A stretch of 64,000 bases of DNA from Paenibacillus terrae (GCF_000943545.1 NZ_JTHP01000015.1:1-64000), one strand, 5' to 3'. Counted from the first letter of the stretch, positions 26,592 through 36,165 are shown. Program-made: numbers and translations. Notes: a model not told the origin generated them from the sequence alone.

Positions 26592-26628
26592 CTACTGTGT
26601 ACTGTTAGGGACATGTCCCGTTCCTGGA

Positions 26629-26751
26629 TCACCAGCCGATGGCCGCTTCATCGCAGCGGGGGTCCGTGCCGCCGATCCGCAAGCCGCTGTCATCAATCAA
26701 AATGGCATACGCGTGCCCCATGGCTCCGGCAAAATCCTCAACCGGTCCAGG
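26629..26751 (-). pseudogene. C-terminal remnant of gamma-glutamyltransferase
   Basis: The minus strand encodes GHAYAILIDDSGLRIGGTDP followed by RCDEAAIGW and a stop, matching the conserved end of gamma-glutamyltranspeptidases (GHAQAI...GGADPR.DGAAIGY). About 40 codons remain, and the upstream part has been replaced by the tail of the Gfo/Idh gene region. The old terminator still follows. Confidence 0.8.
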
Positions 26752-26809
26752 TTCTCAAAATAGGGGATCCTATATATCTCACTTATGGCGAATGGAAAAC
26801 AGAGCTGAT

Positions 26810-27874
26810 TTAAATCGTTCTTCGAATCACGCTTTTGGTTGCTGCCGCCTCAAAAATCGTCTCAATCAGTACCAGCACACGATGCACTTCTTCGCTTTTG
26901 ATCGCAAGCTCCGCTTTTCCTTCGATGGCGGAGACAAAATTTTGATAAAAGCTTTCTGCTGCTGCAGGTATTTTCTCAATCGGGAACTTCAGGGTGGATT
27001 CCTCTGACGGTGGCGCCATCGTTTTCGTCAATCCTTGACCTGCTTGAATCGGTTTTGGTTCCACATGAGCAACATCCGGATTTCGGGTGACGATCTCTCC
27101 GCTCAAGTCCCAATCCCTGATCACTGCGGTACCCTCGGTTCCTTTAATATACCAACGCGGCAGCTTTACGTAATTGGTCGTACCCACTTCAATGACCGCT
27201 GTCAGGCCGTCCTTGAACTCTATAAAGCTGGTAAAGCCGTCATCCACTTCAGTTCCCAAAATATAGCTTAACTTAGCAGCTACGCTTTCTATTTGGCTGT
27301 CCGTAATCTGAAGCAGCTGGTCCAACAGATGCACTCCCCAATCCAGTAGCATTCCTCCACCGTACGCCTTCAGTTGCCGCCAGTCACCTGGAATGCCATT
27401 AGCCCCCTGAACCCGCGATTCCAGTTGGAAAAGCTCGCCCACGGTCTTCTTGCCGATCATATCTTTGATAATTCGGAAGTCTTCATCCCATCGGCGGTTC
27501 TGATGTACCGTAAACACCCGGTTTTCTTTCTTCGCCACCTCGACAATATCCAAGAAATCCGCGCTCGTTATCGTAACCGGCTTTTCGCAAATGACATGTT
27601 TTCCGGCTTGCAGTGCCTGGATCGCTATTTCTTTATGAACGTCATTAGGCGTTGCTATCAAAACAATATCCACGGCCTGATCGGCCAGAACGGCATCCAG
27701 ACTTTCGTAGGTTTTATAGCCGCCAGCGGCAGCCAGTTCCATCCGGTAATCGACAATATCATATACACCGCCAACGGCAAGCTGCTGAATAGGTTCGATC
27801 AATTGAACATGGTAGCTTCCCATGCCTCCATAACCGATAATGACTACATTATATATCCGATTTCCCATTTTCAT
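26810..27874 (-). CDS. Gfo/Idh/MocA-family NAD(P)-dependent oxidoreductase
   Basis: 354 residues. The N-terminal Rossmann motif VVIIGYGGMGSYHVQLI (about 9-25) is followed by IATPNDVHKEIAIQALQAGKHVICEKPVT with the catalytic-site Lys of EKP, and then GGGMLLDWGVHLLDQLL in the C-terminal domain. It oxidises a sugar or inositol-like substrate, using NAD(P). It lies downstream of a GPH symporter and a ROK kinase, separated from them by gene remnants, so it belongs to a partly decayed sugar operon. Confidence 0.9.
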   Translation of the reverse strand: MKMGNRIYNVVIIGYGGMGSYHVQLIEPIQQLAVGGVYDIVDYRMELAAAGGYKTYESLDAVLADQAVDIVLIATPNDVHKEIAIQALQAGKHVICEKPVTITSADFLDIVEVAKKENRVFTVHQNRRWDEDFRIIKDMIGKKTVGELFQLESRVQGANGIPGDWRQLKAYGGGMLLDWGVHLLDQLLQITDSQIESVAAKLSYILGTEVDDGFTSFIEFKDGLTAVIEVGTTNYVKLPRWYIKGTEGTAVIRDWDLSGEIVTRNPDVAHVEPKPIQAGQGLTKTMAPPSEESTLKFPIEKIPAAAESFYQNFVSAIEGKAELAIKSEEVHRVLVLIETIFEAAATKSVIRRTI

Positions 27875-27890
27875 TTTCCTTTCACTCCTG

Positions 27891-28013
27891 ATTTAAGCCC
27901 ACCGCATATCAAGCGGTTGCTCACGGGTCAAAATCGATTGCAGATTGGTTACTACACGATTAAGCCCTTCTTCGACGGACATCAAAGGACCTTCGTGTTT
28001 GACGCTTATTACA
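27891..28013 (-). pseudogene. C-terminal remnant of a sugar-phosphate isomerase/epimerase (AP endonuclease 2 fold)
   Basis: The minus strand encodes VKHEGPLMSVEEGLNRVVTN, then LQSILTREQPLDMRWA and a stop. The end of TIM-barrel sugar-phosphate isomerases reads HED.LMS.EEG....V. About 38 codons remain. Confidence 0.65.
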
Positions 28014-28106
28014 TATTATACACATAAATCCGCAAAGCGCTGATTATGTCGGACCATTTCTACAACCAATAATCCCAATTCATAATGTCATCGTAACTCT
28101 CCTTGC
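28014..28106 (-). pseudogene. N-terminal remnant of another Gfo/Idh/MocA oxidoreductase
   Basis: An AAGGAG ribosome site precedes ATG (about 28085). The frame soon hits a stop but then spells IGIIGCRNGP, the Rossmann start of this family (usually IGIIGCGN). A deletion joins it to the isomerase remnant. So the operon once held two oxidoreductases and an isomerase. Confidence 0.45.
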
Positions 28107-28142
28107 GGACTTGTTCAATGCATTTTACTTCCAGACCTGACT

Positions 28143-29045
28143 TTAAGAATTGACAAGCTTTTCTTTACTGACAAAATAATGATACAGCGCCCCGTACAGG
28201 TTGGCGTCGTTGCGGAATTGGCAGGCTACCACCTTGGGATTTGCGATATGCAGAGGATTGGCCTCTTTCACGTCGGCGATCGCCCGCTGAATCCGTTCAA
28301 TCAGAACGGGCTGCGCGCTGATTCCGCCCCCGATCGCGATAATTTCGGGGTCCAAAATGTACTGTAGATTTAATATTTGAATGGCCAGATACAGGCAGTA
28401 TTCATCAAAAATCGCATTGGCCTCTGCGTCCCCTTGCATAATATATTCAAATATCACTTCTCCGTCAGAGGAATCGACTTTCTTGATTTCGGCAATACGG
28501 CGAATCATGTCGACCGCAGAGCAATCCAGTCCAAAGTACTGTCCCCTCTTAGTTTCGAGATTGAATTGATGCATAATATAGCTGACTTCTCCGGCGGAGA
28601 GATTGACCCCGCGGTGAAGCTTACCGTCAATGATAATACCGCCGCCTATTCCGCTTCCAAGAATTAACACCACGGAATCTTTGGCGTTTTTTACGCTTCC
28701 AAGCCAGAGTTCGGCCAGAGCCGCGCTCTTTCCGTCATTTTCGACGAAAGCGTCTATTCCGTATCTTCGTTCGATTTCCTGTTTTAAATTGACCTCGTGC
28801 ATAAAAGGCAGAGAACCGCCATGGTAGATGACGCCCCGGGCCGCATCCACCGTTCCAGGGCAGCTAAGGGCGATTCCCTTAACCGCAGACAAATCATGCC
28901 CATCTATAATGGAACACAATTTATCCATAAATCCTGCTAAATGTACTCTAGGTGTTGATTGTCTGCCTTTAGTCACGATCGTTCCAGCTGAATCCATCAG
29001 CGCATATTTTATAAAGGTGCCTCCTATATCGATTGCAAGATACAT
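28143..29045 (-). CDS. ROK-family sugar kinase
   Basis: 300 residues from ATG 29045, which has AGGAG at proper spacing; an ATG 6 bp earlier sits too close to it. Motifs: phosphate loop DIGGTFIKYAL (about 5-15), SCPGTV, ENDGKSAALAE with the catalytic Asp, and ILGSGIGGGIIIDGKLHRG. The usual CXCGXXGCXE zinc motif is not seen; only GLDC remains in that place, so zinc binding is doubtful. It phosphorylates a hexose or amino-sugar brought in by the symporter encoded next to it. Confidence 0.88.
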   Translation of the reverse strand: MYLAIDIGGTFIKYALMDSAGTIVTKGRQSTPRVHLAGFMDKLCSIIDGHDLSAVKGIALSCPGTVDAARGVIYHGGSLPFMHEVNLKQEIERRYGIDAFVENDGKSAALAELWLGSVKNAKDSVVLILGSGIGGGIIIDGKLHRGVNLSAGEVSYIMHQFNLETKRGQYFGLDCSAVDMIRRIAEIKKVDSSDGEVIFEYIMQGDAEANAIFDEYCLYLAIQILNLQYILDPEIIAIGGGISAQPVLIERIQRAIADVKEANPLHIANPKVVACQFRNDANLYGALYHYFVSKEKLVNS

Positions 29046-29127
29046 AAGCATTCTCCTATCCTGTTATTGTTACAAGAGATGGGGCATCTCCCTCCGGGGA
29101 GCAACTCCATCTCTTATACCAGTATTT

Positions 29128-30519
29128 TTACACTTGAGCTCTTCTAGCCTCCAATTCGGCTACGATTTCATTATGAGGCTTATCCCACTTGTAGATAAAG
29201 ACCATGATCAGAATCGACAATACACTGAAGACAATCGGCAGCCAGATGTAGTTAAGCGTAATCATCTGCAATGCAGAATCGGTTTGCTTTTGTTTGGCGA
29301 CATACCCGCCGGCTGCAAGCAGCCAGGCCGGAATGGCGCTGCCCAGACCGGAGCCAAGCTTGATCCCGATACCGGCAGCCGAGACAAGAATACCTTGGGC
29401 GCGAATACCCGATTTCCATTCACCGTAATCAACCGTATCTGCCATAAGGGCAAACAGCAATCCGCCCGGGAGTCCCAAACCAATACCGCCGACGATCGTT
29501 CCCAAGATGATCATGGCGACATTGTGTCCACCCACATAGATAATGAGCTGCCCGATAATATTGATGCCAATACCTGTGATAATCAGCGATTTTTTACTGA
29601 ACCGTTTGGACAAGAAAGGAACCGCCAGCATTCCGAGCACCGTTACCATCGACAGCGTGTTTACCAAGGAAACGATTTCAGGTTTCTCTAAGGTGTATGT
29701 CATGTAATAAATGCCTGCGGAGAGCTTCATGATATACATCAGGAAAAAGACGATACCGAGCAGAGAAACGGCCATCCACGGACGATTTCCTTTGATCGCT
29801 TTCAGACTTTCCTTCACAGAAAGGCTTTGGTCCTGTCCGGCGATGTTCTGCACACGCTCTCTGGTGTTCAGGAATGTGACGATGAACAGGATCAATCCCA
29901 CAATAGCGAAGAGCGTCATCGTATAGAAGAAGCCTTTTTGCTGATTCCCAGCACCAAAGTAGGCGACCAGCGGCAGCAGCGTGAGGTTAACGATCAAGCC
30001 GCCAACCTGTCCACCAATCATACGGAACGTATTGGCCACGGTTCTCTCCTGGACATCGCTCGACATGCTTGGCAACATCGTCGTCAGTGGATTATTGACA
30101 GCCGCATACAGCACGTTCGCTGCGATGTAAAAAATGTAAGCGTATGCAAGTTTGCCGGAAGCGCTTAATTCTGGCCCCATAAAGAGCAGTATGGAAACGA
30201 TTGCAAAAGGAAAGCTGGACCAGAGAATCCAGGGTCTTGATTTCCCCCATTTTGTATTGGTCCTGTCAATCAGTACCCCGAAGATCGGGCTGTCGATCAT
30301 ATCGACGAATCTGGCGATCAGCATCAGCGTACCGACCGCAGCCGCCCCGAGTCCATACACGTCCGTAAAGTAAAAGGTCAAGTAGGTCGTAATAACTGTG
30401 TAAATCAAGTTGGAACCCGCATCCCCTAAACCGTAACTTACTTTCTCCAACAAAGACAATTTCTGATTTGAGCTTACAGCCTGCTTACCCTTCTTCAGGT
30501 CTGCTTCTACCACTGCCAT
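29128..30519 (-). CDS. GPH-family sugar:cation symporter (MFS)
   Basis: 463 residues from ATG 30519, with about 12 hydrophobic segments. SYGLGDAGSNLIYTVITTYLTFYFTDVYG and DRTNTKWGKSRPWIL are hallmarks of the glycoside-pentoside-hexuronide family (MelB, XynB/UidB-like). It imports a glycoside with Na+ or H+. It is first gene of a sugar operon and divergent from an AraC regulator. Its ribosome site is replaced by an 11-G tract 4 bp before the ATG, and a cre-like site lies just upstream. Confidence 0.9.
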   Translation of the reverse strand: MAVVEADLKKGKQAVSSNQKLSLLEKVSYGLGDAGSNLIYTVITTYLTFYFTDVYGLGAAAVGTLMLIARFVDMIDSPIFGVLIDRTNTKWGKSRPWILWSSFPFAIVSILLFMGPELSASGKLAYAYIFYIAANVLYAAVNNPLTTMLPSMSSDVQERTVANTFRMIGGQVGGLIVNLTLLPLVAYFGAGNQQKGFFYTMTLFAIVGLILFIVTFLNTRERVQNIAGQDQSLSVKESLKAIKGNRPWMAVSLLGIVFFLMYIMKLSAGIYYMTYTLEKPEIVSLVNTLSMVTVLGMLAVPFLSKRFSKKSLIITGIGINIIGQLIIYVGGHNVAMIILGTIVGGIGLGLPGGLLFALMADTVDYGEWKSGIRAQGILVSAAGIGIKLGSGLGSAIPAWLLAAGGYVAKQKQTDSALQMITLNYIWLPIVFSVLSILIMVFIYKWDKPHNEIVAELEARRAQV

Positions 30520-30523
30520 TTTA

Positions 30524-30534
30524 CCCCCCCCCCC
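30524..30534. repeat. C11/G11 homopolymer in the translation start region
   Basis: On the coding (minus) strand, eleven G residues end 4 bp before the symporter ATG and occupy the Shine-Dalgarno position. Confidence 0.9.
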
Positions 30535-30536
30535 TA

Positions 30537-30550
30537 AAAGCGCTTTCAAA
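30537..30550 (-). promoter_or_regulatory. cre-like site (CcpA) of the GPH symporter operon
   Basis: On the minus strand TGAAAGCGCTTTTA matches the cre consensus TGWNANCGNTNWCA with one mismatch. It sits right upstream of the G-tract, so repression by CcpA on glucose is likely. Confidence 0.6.
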
Positions 30551-30698
30551 TCTTCTTAACATTAGAGCTTGATTAGAACCTTGCCCCAACTCGGAAAGCG
30601 TTTTATTTGTTTACAGTTTAAATATATTTGTTCATTATTTATGGTATTATTTAAGGAAAAGTTGTAATTTTATATTTTTTTTTATGGAGAGGAACACC

Positions 30699-31885
30699 AT
30701 GAACCCATCTCAAAGAGACCTAGAAACCCTCTGCAAGCTCGTCTATAACGCGACCCATATTCCGATCTTCTTTTAAAAAAAGGCTGGGAAAGATCCCAGA
30801 CCTTCAGCAATAACTATTCTTCTCTGATGATCCGGGAGACGCTGCCCCAGACATTGATTGACCACTTATTCTCCCTGAATTTGAGCAAGCCGATACAGAT
30901 GGTTTATATCAATAACCGTGAGGACATTATTGCCATGCTCCCCCACCCGGAGCATGAGAATGAACGGATCATTCTGTGGCCGCACGCGGAAAAATATGTC
31001 TCGACCAACACCTTGATTGAGCCGTCTGAACAGCAAGATGCTTTTGATACGAACCAGCTGTTTAATACCGCGATCCTGCTGCATCATCTGTTCTACAACG
31101 AAACCTTGTCCTTAAATAAGGTCAAACAGGATAACGAGAACCTGAATCCTTCCCTAATCTCTGAATTGATTGAACTCAAAATTATCGAGCAGCGGGAGAA
31201 CAGCGATTACCACAGCTCCTTTCTGGCCGAGAGGAAGATCTGGGAGCATCTTAAAACCGGGAATATTGAAAAAATGCTGTATTACATGAAGCTGCATTCC
31301 CAGGAAGGCAACTACGGAACCTTGTCCAAAAAAGACTCCTTGCGGAACAAGAAAAATCTCCTGATTACGGCAGTCACCCTGGCGACCCGAGCGGCCATCG
31401 AGGGCGGACTCTACCCGGAAATTTCCTATAACCTGAGCGATGCCTATATCCAGCATATCGAAGAACTAAAGAAGATCGATTCCATCACTAAGATGCTGGA
31501 AGAGATTTTGCCCGATTTTGCCGAACGGGTCACCAAAGCCAACCGCTCCAGCTTCTCGAAGACGATCCTGCTATGTCAGGACTATATCTTCAACCACCTG
31601 CATGAACACTTGACGCTGGAATCCTTGGCCAAGCAGCTGCGGATCAGCCCCTCCTATCTTTCCAACAAGTTTAAGGAAGAGACGGGGGAGACCCTAAAAG
31701 CCTATATCCAGCGCCAAAAAATCGAAGAGGCCAAGAACCTCATCGTCTACTCTGACCTATCGATTAGCGAAATCTATTCCCTGCTCAACTTTCACGATCA
31801 AAGCTATTTCACCAAGGTATTCAAAAAAATCACGGGCCTGACTCCCAAGCAGTATAGGAATAATTTGATTATTCAGCAGAGTTGA
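30699..31885 (+). pseudogene. AraC-family regulator with a single-base frameshift near its N-terminus
   Basis: A ribosome site (GGAGAGG) and ATG 30699 start MNPSQRDLETLCKLVYNATH, then IPIFF and a stop. One base later, in the next frame, the protein continues LLKKGWERSQTFSNNYSSLMIRE and runs to 31885. The break is at a T4A7 tract (30771-30781). The rest is intact, with a C-terminal AraC HTH (RISPSYLSNKFKEETGETL and LLNFHDQSYFTKVFKKITG). Restart at ATG 30827 has no ribosome site. It is divergent from the GPH symporter and was probably its activator. Confidence 0.8.
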
Positions 31886-31956
31886 ATAAACGAGAACGAA
31901 ACCGCGCAAAAGTTGACAACCGATATTACACCCGTTCTTCATATAGAATTCCGGTT

Positions 31957-32109
31957 TTACTCGACCGTATCTACAACGGCCATATATTCATCAGGCTTCC
32001 ATGTTATCGTATCCCTTAAAGCTTCGGTTATGAATCTTAACGGCACGTATGTTGAATTCCCGCCGAAGATGTAAGCAGGCTGCGGCAGCCGATCCGTGTA
32101 CATTGACAC
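31957..32109 (-). pseudogene. Copper-amine-oxidase-like (CuAO_N1) domain remnant
   Basis: From a GTG at 32109 the minus strand encodes 50 residues including YTDRLPQPAYIFGGNSTYVP, LRFITEALRDTITWKPDEY and a stop. The pattern TYVPLRFI.EAL...TW is the cell-wall-associated stalk domain common in secreted Paenibacillus proteins. The rest of the parent protein is missing, and no signal peptide is present. Confidence 0.6.
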
Positions 32110-32149
32110 AAAGCTCCCTACTTTAGCTGTTTATTTCAACTTTTTCTGG

Positions 32150-32300
32150 TTGTTCAATAATGAACAAATAATTTCAACTGTTCAATATCTTCAGGAAAGT
32201 TTGGTGACCTTCACAAATCAGGGGTTAGATGAGGATGCGATCGTTCGGTTTATTGCAACGGCGTATGTAGGGGGGGCGAATGGTGGTTTACTAACGGAAA
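32150..32300 (+). pseudogene. Possible TetR C-terminal remnant
   Basis: The plus strand encodes NEQIISTVQYLQESLVTFTN followed by QGLDEDAIVRFIATAYVGGANG. This resembles the dimerisation helices of TetR regulators. The frame runs on into the antisense of the amylase gene, so no natural end exists. Weak assignment. Confidence 0.25.
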
Positions 32301-32365
32301 GCCTTTCCCCCATCATATCTTGGCGGAACAGTTGGGGCTTGTTAGATCGGTTAGTTTACGTATGT

Positions 32366-33967
32366 TCAGCTCTTTCTGTCTTCTTTGGTAATCAGAGAAC
32401 TGTAGGCTGGAATCACGACCGTTCCTTTCTTCGCCTTCATATCCTTCGAGGTGGAGAAGACCACTTTCCACTTGCCCTTATCCCAATCTTTGATCTGCAG
32501 GATAACCGGCTCTCCGGACAGGTTATGATATACATACAATGTTTCTTTGCCTGAAGTGCGTTTAAATGCAGTTACGCTGGCAGAACCTGATTGGATCGGT
32601 TCCAAACTGTCGCTGCGGAGGGCTTCATGTTCTTCCCTCAGACGGATGAGCGAGCGGTAGCTTTCCAGCAGGGAATCATCGTCCCGTAGCTGCGCTTCGA
32701 CCGATACTTCACCTGTGTTGTATTTCGGTTCCTCCCACGTCGTTTGGCCGGGGCCATCGCCTTTGTACCAGCGCATAGGCTCCCGTAGATACTCATCGGG
32801 CTTCTCTCCCTTCATGCCGATTTCTTCCCCGTAATAAAGGAACGGCTGCCCTGGCAACGTCAAGAGAATCGAAGCGGCCAGCTTGGCTTTTCGCACATCC
32901 CCGCCCAGCTCACTCATGATACGGGTCTGGTCATGGTTGCTCAGGAATGGAGCATCGAGTGCCGCCTTATTGTACGATTTATACAATTTAAGCGTTTTCT
33001 CGGCGAATGTCGCAATACCCTGATCCTGACCATTTTTTATAGAGTTCAAAATCGTTCCGCCCAGGTCAAAATTAAACAGGGAGTGAAGTGGTCCGTAGTA
33101 AGGAGCTATTGTCTCCGGTTTGTCCCACACCTCCCCCGCTAGATATACATTTGGATTTACCTTCTCCATCTCGGAACGGAACTCATTCCACCACGCGATG
33201 TTTTTATCGGCACCCTCCTTCGTCTGTCCTTTAAAAATGTGCATCGCCGCGTCAAGCCGGAACCCGTCTGCACCTTGCTGTAGCCAATACTTACCGACCT
33301 TGATCATTTCTTTGCGAACTTCGGGATTGTCGAAGTTCAAATCCGGCATTCCCGACCAGAACGTGCCGTAGAAATACCCTTCACCATTCGGATTCTTATG
33401 CCATACCTGTTGTCCCCACGAGCCTTTTTCATCCAGATCCGTGTTCTTATCCGCCCATACGTAATAGTCGTGGTATTTGCTTTGCGGGTTGACGCTGCCC
33501 TCTTTGAACCAAGGGTGCTCACTACTCGAATGATTGATAACAAGGTCCATGATCACCTTGACGCCCTTTCGGTCTGCTTCTTTCATCAAGGTGCGGAAAT
33601 CATTCAGATTCCCATACTGCGGGTCCACCTGATAGTAGTCGCTTACATCATATTTATGGTAGCTTGGAGACGGATTCAGGGGCATGAGCCAGAGGCCGCT
33701 GACCTGCAAATCCTTGCCCGAGCGGGGATTGCCGTCGTTTAAGTAATCAAGCTTTTGTGTAATTCCTTTCAAATCCCCGTGTCCGTCTCCGTTCGAATCA
33801 TAAAAAGAATTAATATAAATTTCATAAAACACGCCGCTTCCAGTAGAAATCGGAGGCTTATGTCCGTTCATTTCCTGCTCGGCCATTGCACCTGAAGCGA
33901 ACATCGTGAGCATAGGCACCGTTAACATGGCGGTGGACAATCTTCTTAAGCGTTTGTTACATGTCAA
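32366..33967 (-). CDS. Secreted alpha-amylase (GH13)
   Basis: 533 residues from TTG 33967 (AAAGGAG upstream). The signal peptide ends at about 29 (SGAMA|EQ), so the enzyme is exported. GH13 motifs: [15 protein letters not shown] (nucleophile Asp239), AGEVWD (acid/base Glu279) and LSNHDQTR (Asp346). A calcium-loop-like DSNGDGHGD is at 57-65, and an all-beta C-domain closes the protein; no starch-binding module is seen. It hydrolyses alpha-1,4 glucans outside the cell. It is monocistronic. Confidence 0.93.
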   Translation of the reverse strand: MTCNKRLRRLSTAMLTVPMLTMFASGAMAEQEMNGHKPPISTGSGVFYEIYINSFYDSNGDGHGDLKGITQKLDYLNDGNPRSGKDLQVSGLWLMPLNPSPSYHKYDVSDYYQVDPQYGNLNDFRTLMKEADRKGVKVIMDLVINHSSSEHPWFKEGSVNPQSKYHDYYVWADKNTDLDEKGSWGQQVWHKNPNGEGYFYGTFWSGMPDLNFDNPEVRKEMIKVGKYWLQQGADGFRLDAAMHIFKGQTKEGADKNIAWWNEFRSEMEKVNPNVYLAGEVWDKPETIAPYYGPLHSLFNFDLGGTILNSIKNGQDQGIATFAEKTLKLYKSYNKAALDAPFLSNHDQTRIMSELGGDVRKAKLAASILLTLPGQPFLYYGEEIGMKGEKPDEYLREPMRWYKGDGPGQTTWEEPKYNTGEVSVEAQLRDDDSLLESYRSLIRLREEHEALRSDSLEPIQSGSASVTAFKRTSGKETLYVYHNLSGEPVILQIKDWDKGKWKVVFSTSKDMKAKKGTVVIPAYSSLITKEDRKS

Positions 33968-34229
33968 AACATATCAACTCCTTTGATTGTTATGGATGCG
34001 TCTTCATTATAAAGATAAAAAATCCAAGAAAGGGGGTATATTATTATCTATTTTGGTGGAAAATATCGCTCTTCTTGTTTTATCTCTGTATTTAACTGCA
34101 AATGATGAGGTGGCATTTTCGAGCCATACAAGGAGATATCCTTCCCAGAAAGCTACTTTTAGACTACTTATCGTCATAATCAGAATCACTATAGAGTGCT
34201 ATGAGAAGACTGAATTGGCGATAAACCAT
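33968..34229. other. Intergenic region upstream of the amylase gene
   Basis: It holds the amylase promoter region; no operator or cre site was clear. No gene on either strand is convincing. Confidence 0.4.
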
Positions 34230-34268
34230 AAAAAAACACCCCCACAGCATCTCTGCCGTAGAGGGGTG
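34230..34268 (-). terminator. Terminator of the methyltransferase remnant
   Basis: Stem CACCCC / GGGGTG; on the minus strand the stem is followed by T7. Confidence 0.75.
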
Positions 34269-34311
34269 CTTCCCTTTCAAGGTAAATCAAGTACATCCAT
34301 ATATGTCCTAC

Positions 34312-34651
34312 TTAAGCGTGTTCCTTGATGGCTACGATGCGTAATCGGCTGGTGTCAGCCATCCATTGACCTTCCTGGACTATGGATGGCCTAACCTTTG
34401 CCTCAATGGCGCGGTAGATGCTGTCTGGCTCGCTTCACCATCTCCTCTGACAGGTCGAGACCTGTGGCTATTGCTCCGGCGGCTGCAATCTTGGCGGTCA
34501 AGTCCCCAGATTCGCAGCCCACATCTAGGATTCGCTCGCCCGGTCGGGGCTGCAGCAAGAACAAGGCCCCGCCTCCCAGCTCAGCTACTAAATTCAGCTT
34601 ATCATCATACGTTCCCGAGTTCCAGTGATTGGTAAAGGGTTCGCTGCACAT
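34312..34651 (-). pseudogene. SAM-dependent methyltransferase gene with internal deletion
   Basis: The first 82 codons from ATG 34651 give WNSGTYDDKLNLVAELGGG and the SAM motif ERILDVGCESGDLTAKIAAAG, then ATGLDLSEEMVKRARQ and a stop. A second short coding piece ends with QWMADTSRLRIVAIKEHA and a stop at 34312, the typical end of these roughly 250-residue enzymes. So about 150 codons in the middle are gone. Confidence 0.75.
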
Positions 34652-34711
34652 AGTCTCAGTCTCCTTTTTGCATGAATGATGTGCAGAAAAGAAATATCCA
34701 CTTTCTGCCCT

Positions 34712-34835
34712 TCAATCGATACCTCCGTTGGCACCCGAATCCGACTCGATCAGTTCAGTTTTCACCAGGATCGTGAGTATTTTCGATAGTAATGTGGGAG
34801 ATAGACCCTGATTGACGACATCTATTAAAGATCTT
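34712..34835 (-). pseudogene. Rrf2-family regulator remnant
   Basis: The minus strand encodes VVNQGLSPTLLSKILTILVK, then TELIESDSGANGGID and a stop. This is the winged-helix segment of Rrf2 proteins (S..FLSKIL..L..AGLI.S.RGANGG). About 38 codons remain, upstream of the methyltransferase remnant. Confidence 0.6.
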
Positions 34836-35078
34836 ATATATCCATGATAACTACAATGTTATCAAACTGTCAAGAAGCTTTTCGAAGACGTCGCTTGACA
34901 AGCGTTCCGGATGTCAGAGCGGAATCGGTACACATTCACATTTCTTATTATTCCCGGTTACTTAGGTCCACGCATGGCGCACAGGGATCTCCCGCATTAT
35001 CATTTTGCGCATAGGTTCCTCGCCGCTTGTAATCAGCAGAAGAGACCCACATCACGTAGATCTCTTCTGAGTTTCTTG
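34836..35078. other. Intergenic stretch upstream of remnants and after the CDF gene
   Basis: No supported gene. An 8-bp inverted repeat AGAAGAGA / TCTCTTCT (35038-35045, 35061-35068) sits just after the CDF stop but lacks a T-run. Confidence 0.35.
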
Positions 35079-36092
35079 CTAGTGATGTTCAATATGACAC
35101 GGGATTCCCGGTCTATCAATCTGTATTGTAATATGCTTGATCTCGTATCGTTCTTTCAACAACCTCTGTGCCCGCTCCAGCACAACACTGTTATACTTTG
35201 GATCTTGAATGATGATATGGCAACTCAGCAACGGAACATCTGATGATAACGCCCATACATGAAGGTCGTGCACTTCTACAACATACTCAAGATCAAGTAG
35301 GGATTGCTTAATTTGATCTGTGTTCATATTCAGCGGCGTACCTTCCATCAGAGTATGAATAGAATCCCGTGTTACCCGATAAGCACTGATAATCACCAGA
35401 ACCGCCACCAAAATACTGGCGATCGGATCAGCCAAATTCCAGCCGAAGAACATAATCAGCAATGCCGCCACAATCGCACCTACAGAACCTAACAAATCCC
35501 CTATTACATGTAGAAAGGCACTGCGAATATTGAGGTTTTCAGATGTATCTCCTCTCATAAGGATAAAAGCAGCAGCTATATTGACGAGCAAGCCAAGCAC
35601 TGCGATGATCAGCATTCCTGAAGTCATGATTCCAGGCGGGTCAGAAATCCGTTTGAAAGCTTCCCAGAAAATGTAAATCGATATCAGGGCAAGCGCTAAG
35701 CCATTAATAAAAGCGGCCAGTACTTCAAATCGTTTGTATCCAAACGTCTTTGACATGCTCGCTTGCCGTTGTCCCCAGGTCATCGCCAGATAACTTAACC
35801 CCAATGCACCCGCATCACTCAACATATGCCCCGCATCAGATAATAGTGCCAGGCTGTTCGTAAGTAATCCACCAATAAATTCAATGATCATATAACCAGC
35901 AATTAAAAAGAATGATAACTTTAGAGCATTTTTGTTCGCTCCATGTCCATGAGAATGCCCGTGGCTATGGGAATGCCCATGCCCGTGAGCATGTGAATGC
36001 TCACTGCCTTTAGAATGATTATGTTGATGATGTTGGTTGCAGTCATGTTCGCATGCCGTATTATGGTCGTGTGTGTGACTTTTTTTACTCAT
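35079..36092 (-). CDS. Cation diffusion facilitator exporter (CzcD-like, zinc/cobalt)
   Basis: 337 residues. Residues 1-53 form a His-rich metal-binding tail (HSHAHGHGHSHSHGHSHGHG). Six TM helices follow, with the zinc-site residues in HMLSDAGALGLS (helix II) and HVIGDLLGSVGA (helix V), and a cytoplasmic C-terminal domain ending VEVHDLHVWALSSDVPLLSCH...HITIQID. It expels Zn2+ (possibly Co2+/Cd2+) by H+ antiport. A palindrome of ArsR/CzrA type lies upstream, although no such regulator is encoded nearby. Confidence 0.93.
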   Translation of the reverse strand: MSKKSHTHDHNTACEHDCNQHHQHNHSKGSEHSHAHGHGHSHSHGHSHGHGANKNALKLSFFLIAGYMIIEFIGGLLTNSLALLSDAGHMLSDAGALGLSYLAMTWGQRQASMSKTFGYKRFEVLAAFINGLALALISIYIFWEAFKRISDPPGIMTSGMLIIAVLGLLVNIAAAFILMRGDTSENLNIRSAFLHVIGDLLGSVGAIVAALLIMFFGWNLADPIASILVAVLVIISAYRVTRDSIHTLMEGTPLNMNTDQIKQSLLDLEYVVEVHDLHVWALSSDVPLLSCHIIIQDPKYNSVVLERAQRLLKERYEIKHITIQIDRPGIPCHIEHH

Positions 36093-36139
36093 CTACCTGC
36101 CCTCTCCTCTATAAAATTCTGATGATTCACAATCAAATT

Positions 36140-36165
36140 AATATATGAGCACTTATTCATATATT
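36140..36165. promoter_or_regulatory. Candidate ArsR/CzrA-type operator upstream of CDF exporter
   Basis: Inverted repeat AATATATGA - 8 nt - TCATATATT, 48 bp before the CDF ATG. Metal-sensing ArsR/SmtB proteins bind such ATATGA..TCATAT palindromes. Confidence 0.45.

Noticed and set aside
26457-26813. 118-codon plus-strand open frame
   Set aside because: It runs across a terminator hairpin and the antisense of a clear gamma-glutamyltransferase remnant.
28828-29691. 287-codon plus-strand open frame
   Set aside because: Antisense to the ROK kinase and GPH symporter genes; composition (QDRNRQ-rich) is typical of antisense of membrane-protein codons, with no motif.
30594-30607. Second cre site upstream of the GPH symporter
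   Set aside because: GGAAAGCGTTTTAT departs from the consensus at two or more fixed positions.
34403-34651. Genuine 82-residue methyltransferase
   Set aside because: Only the SAM-binding motif I region is present, and the true C-terminus is found after a gap, so it is a deleted gene rather than a small protein.
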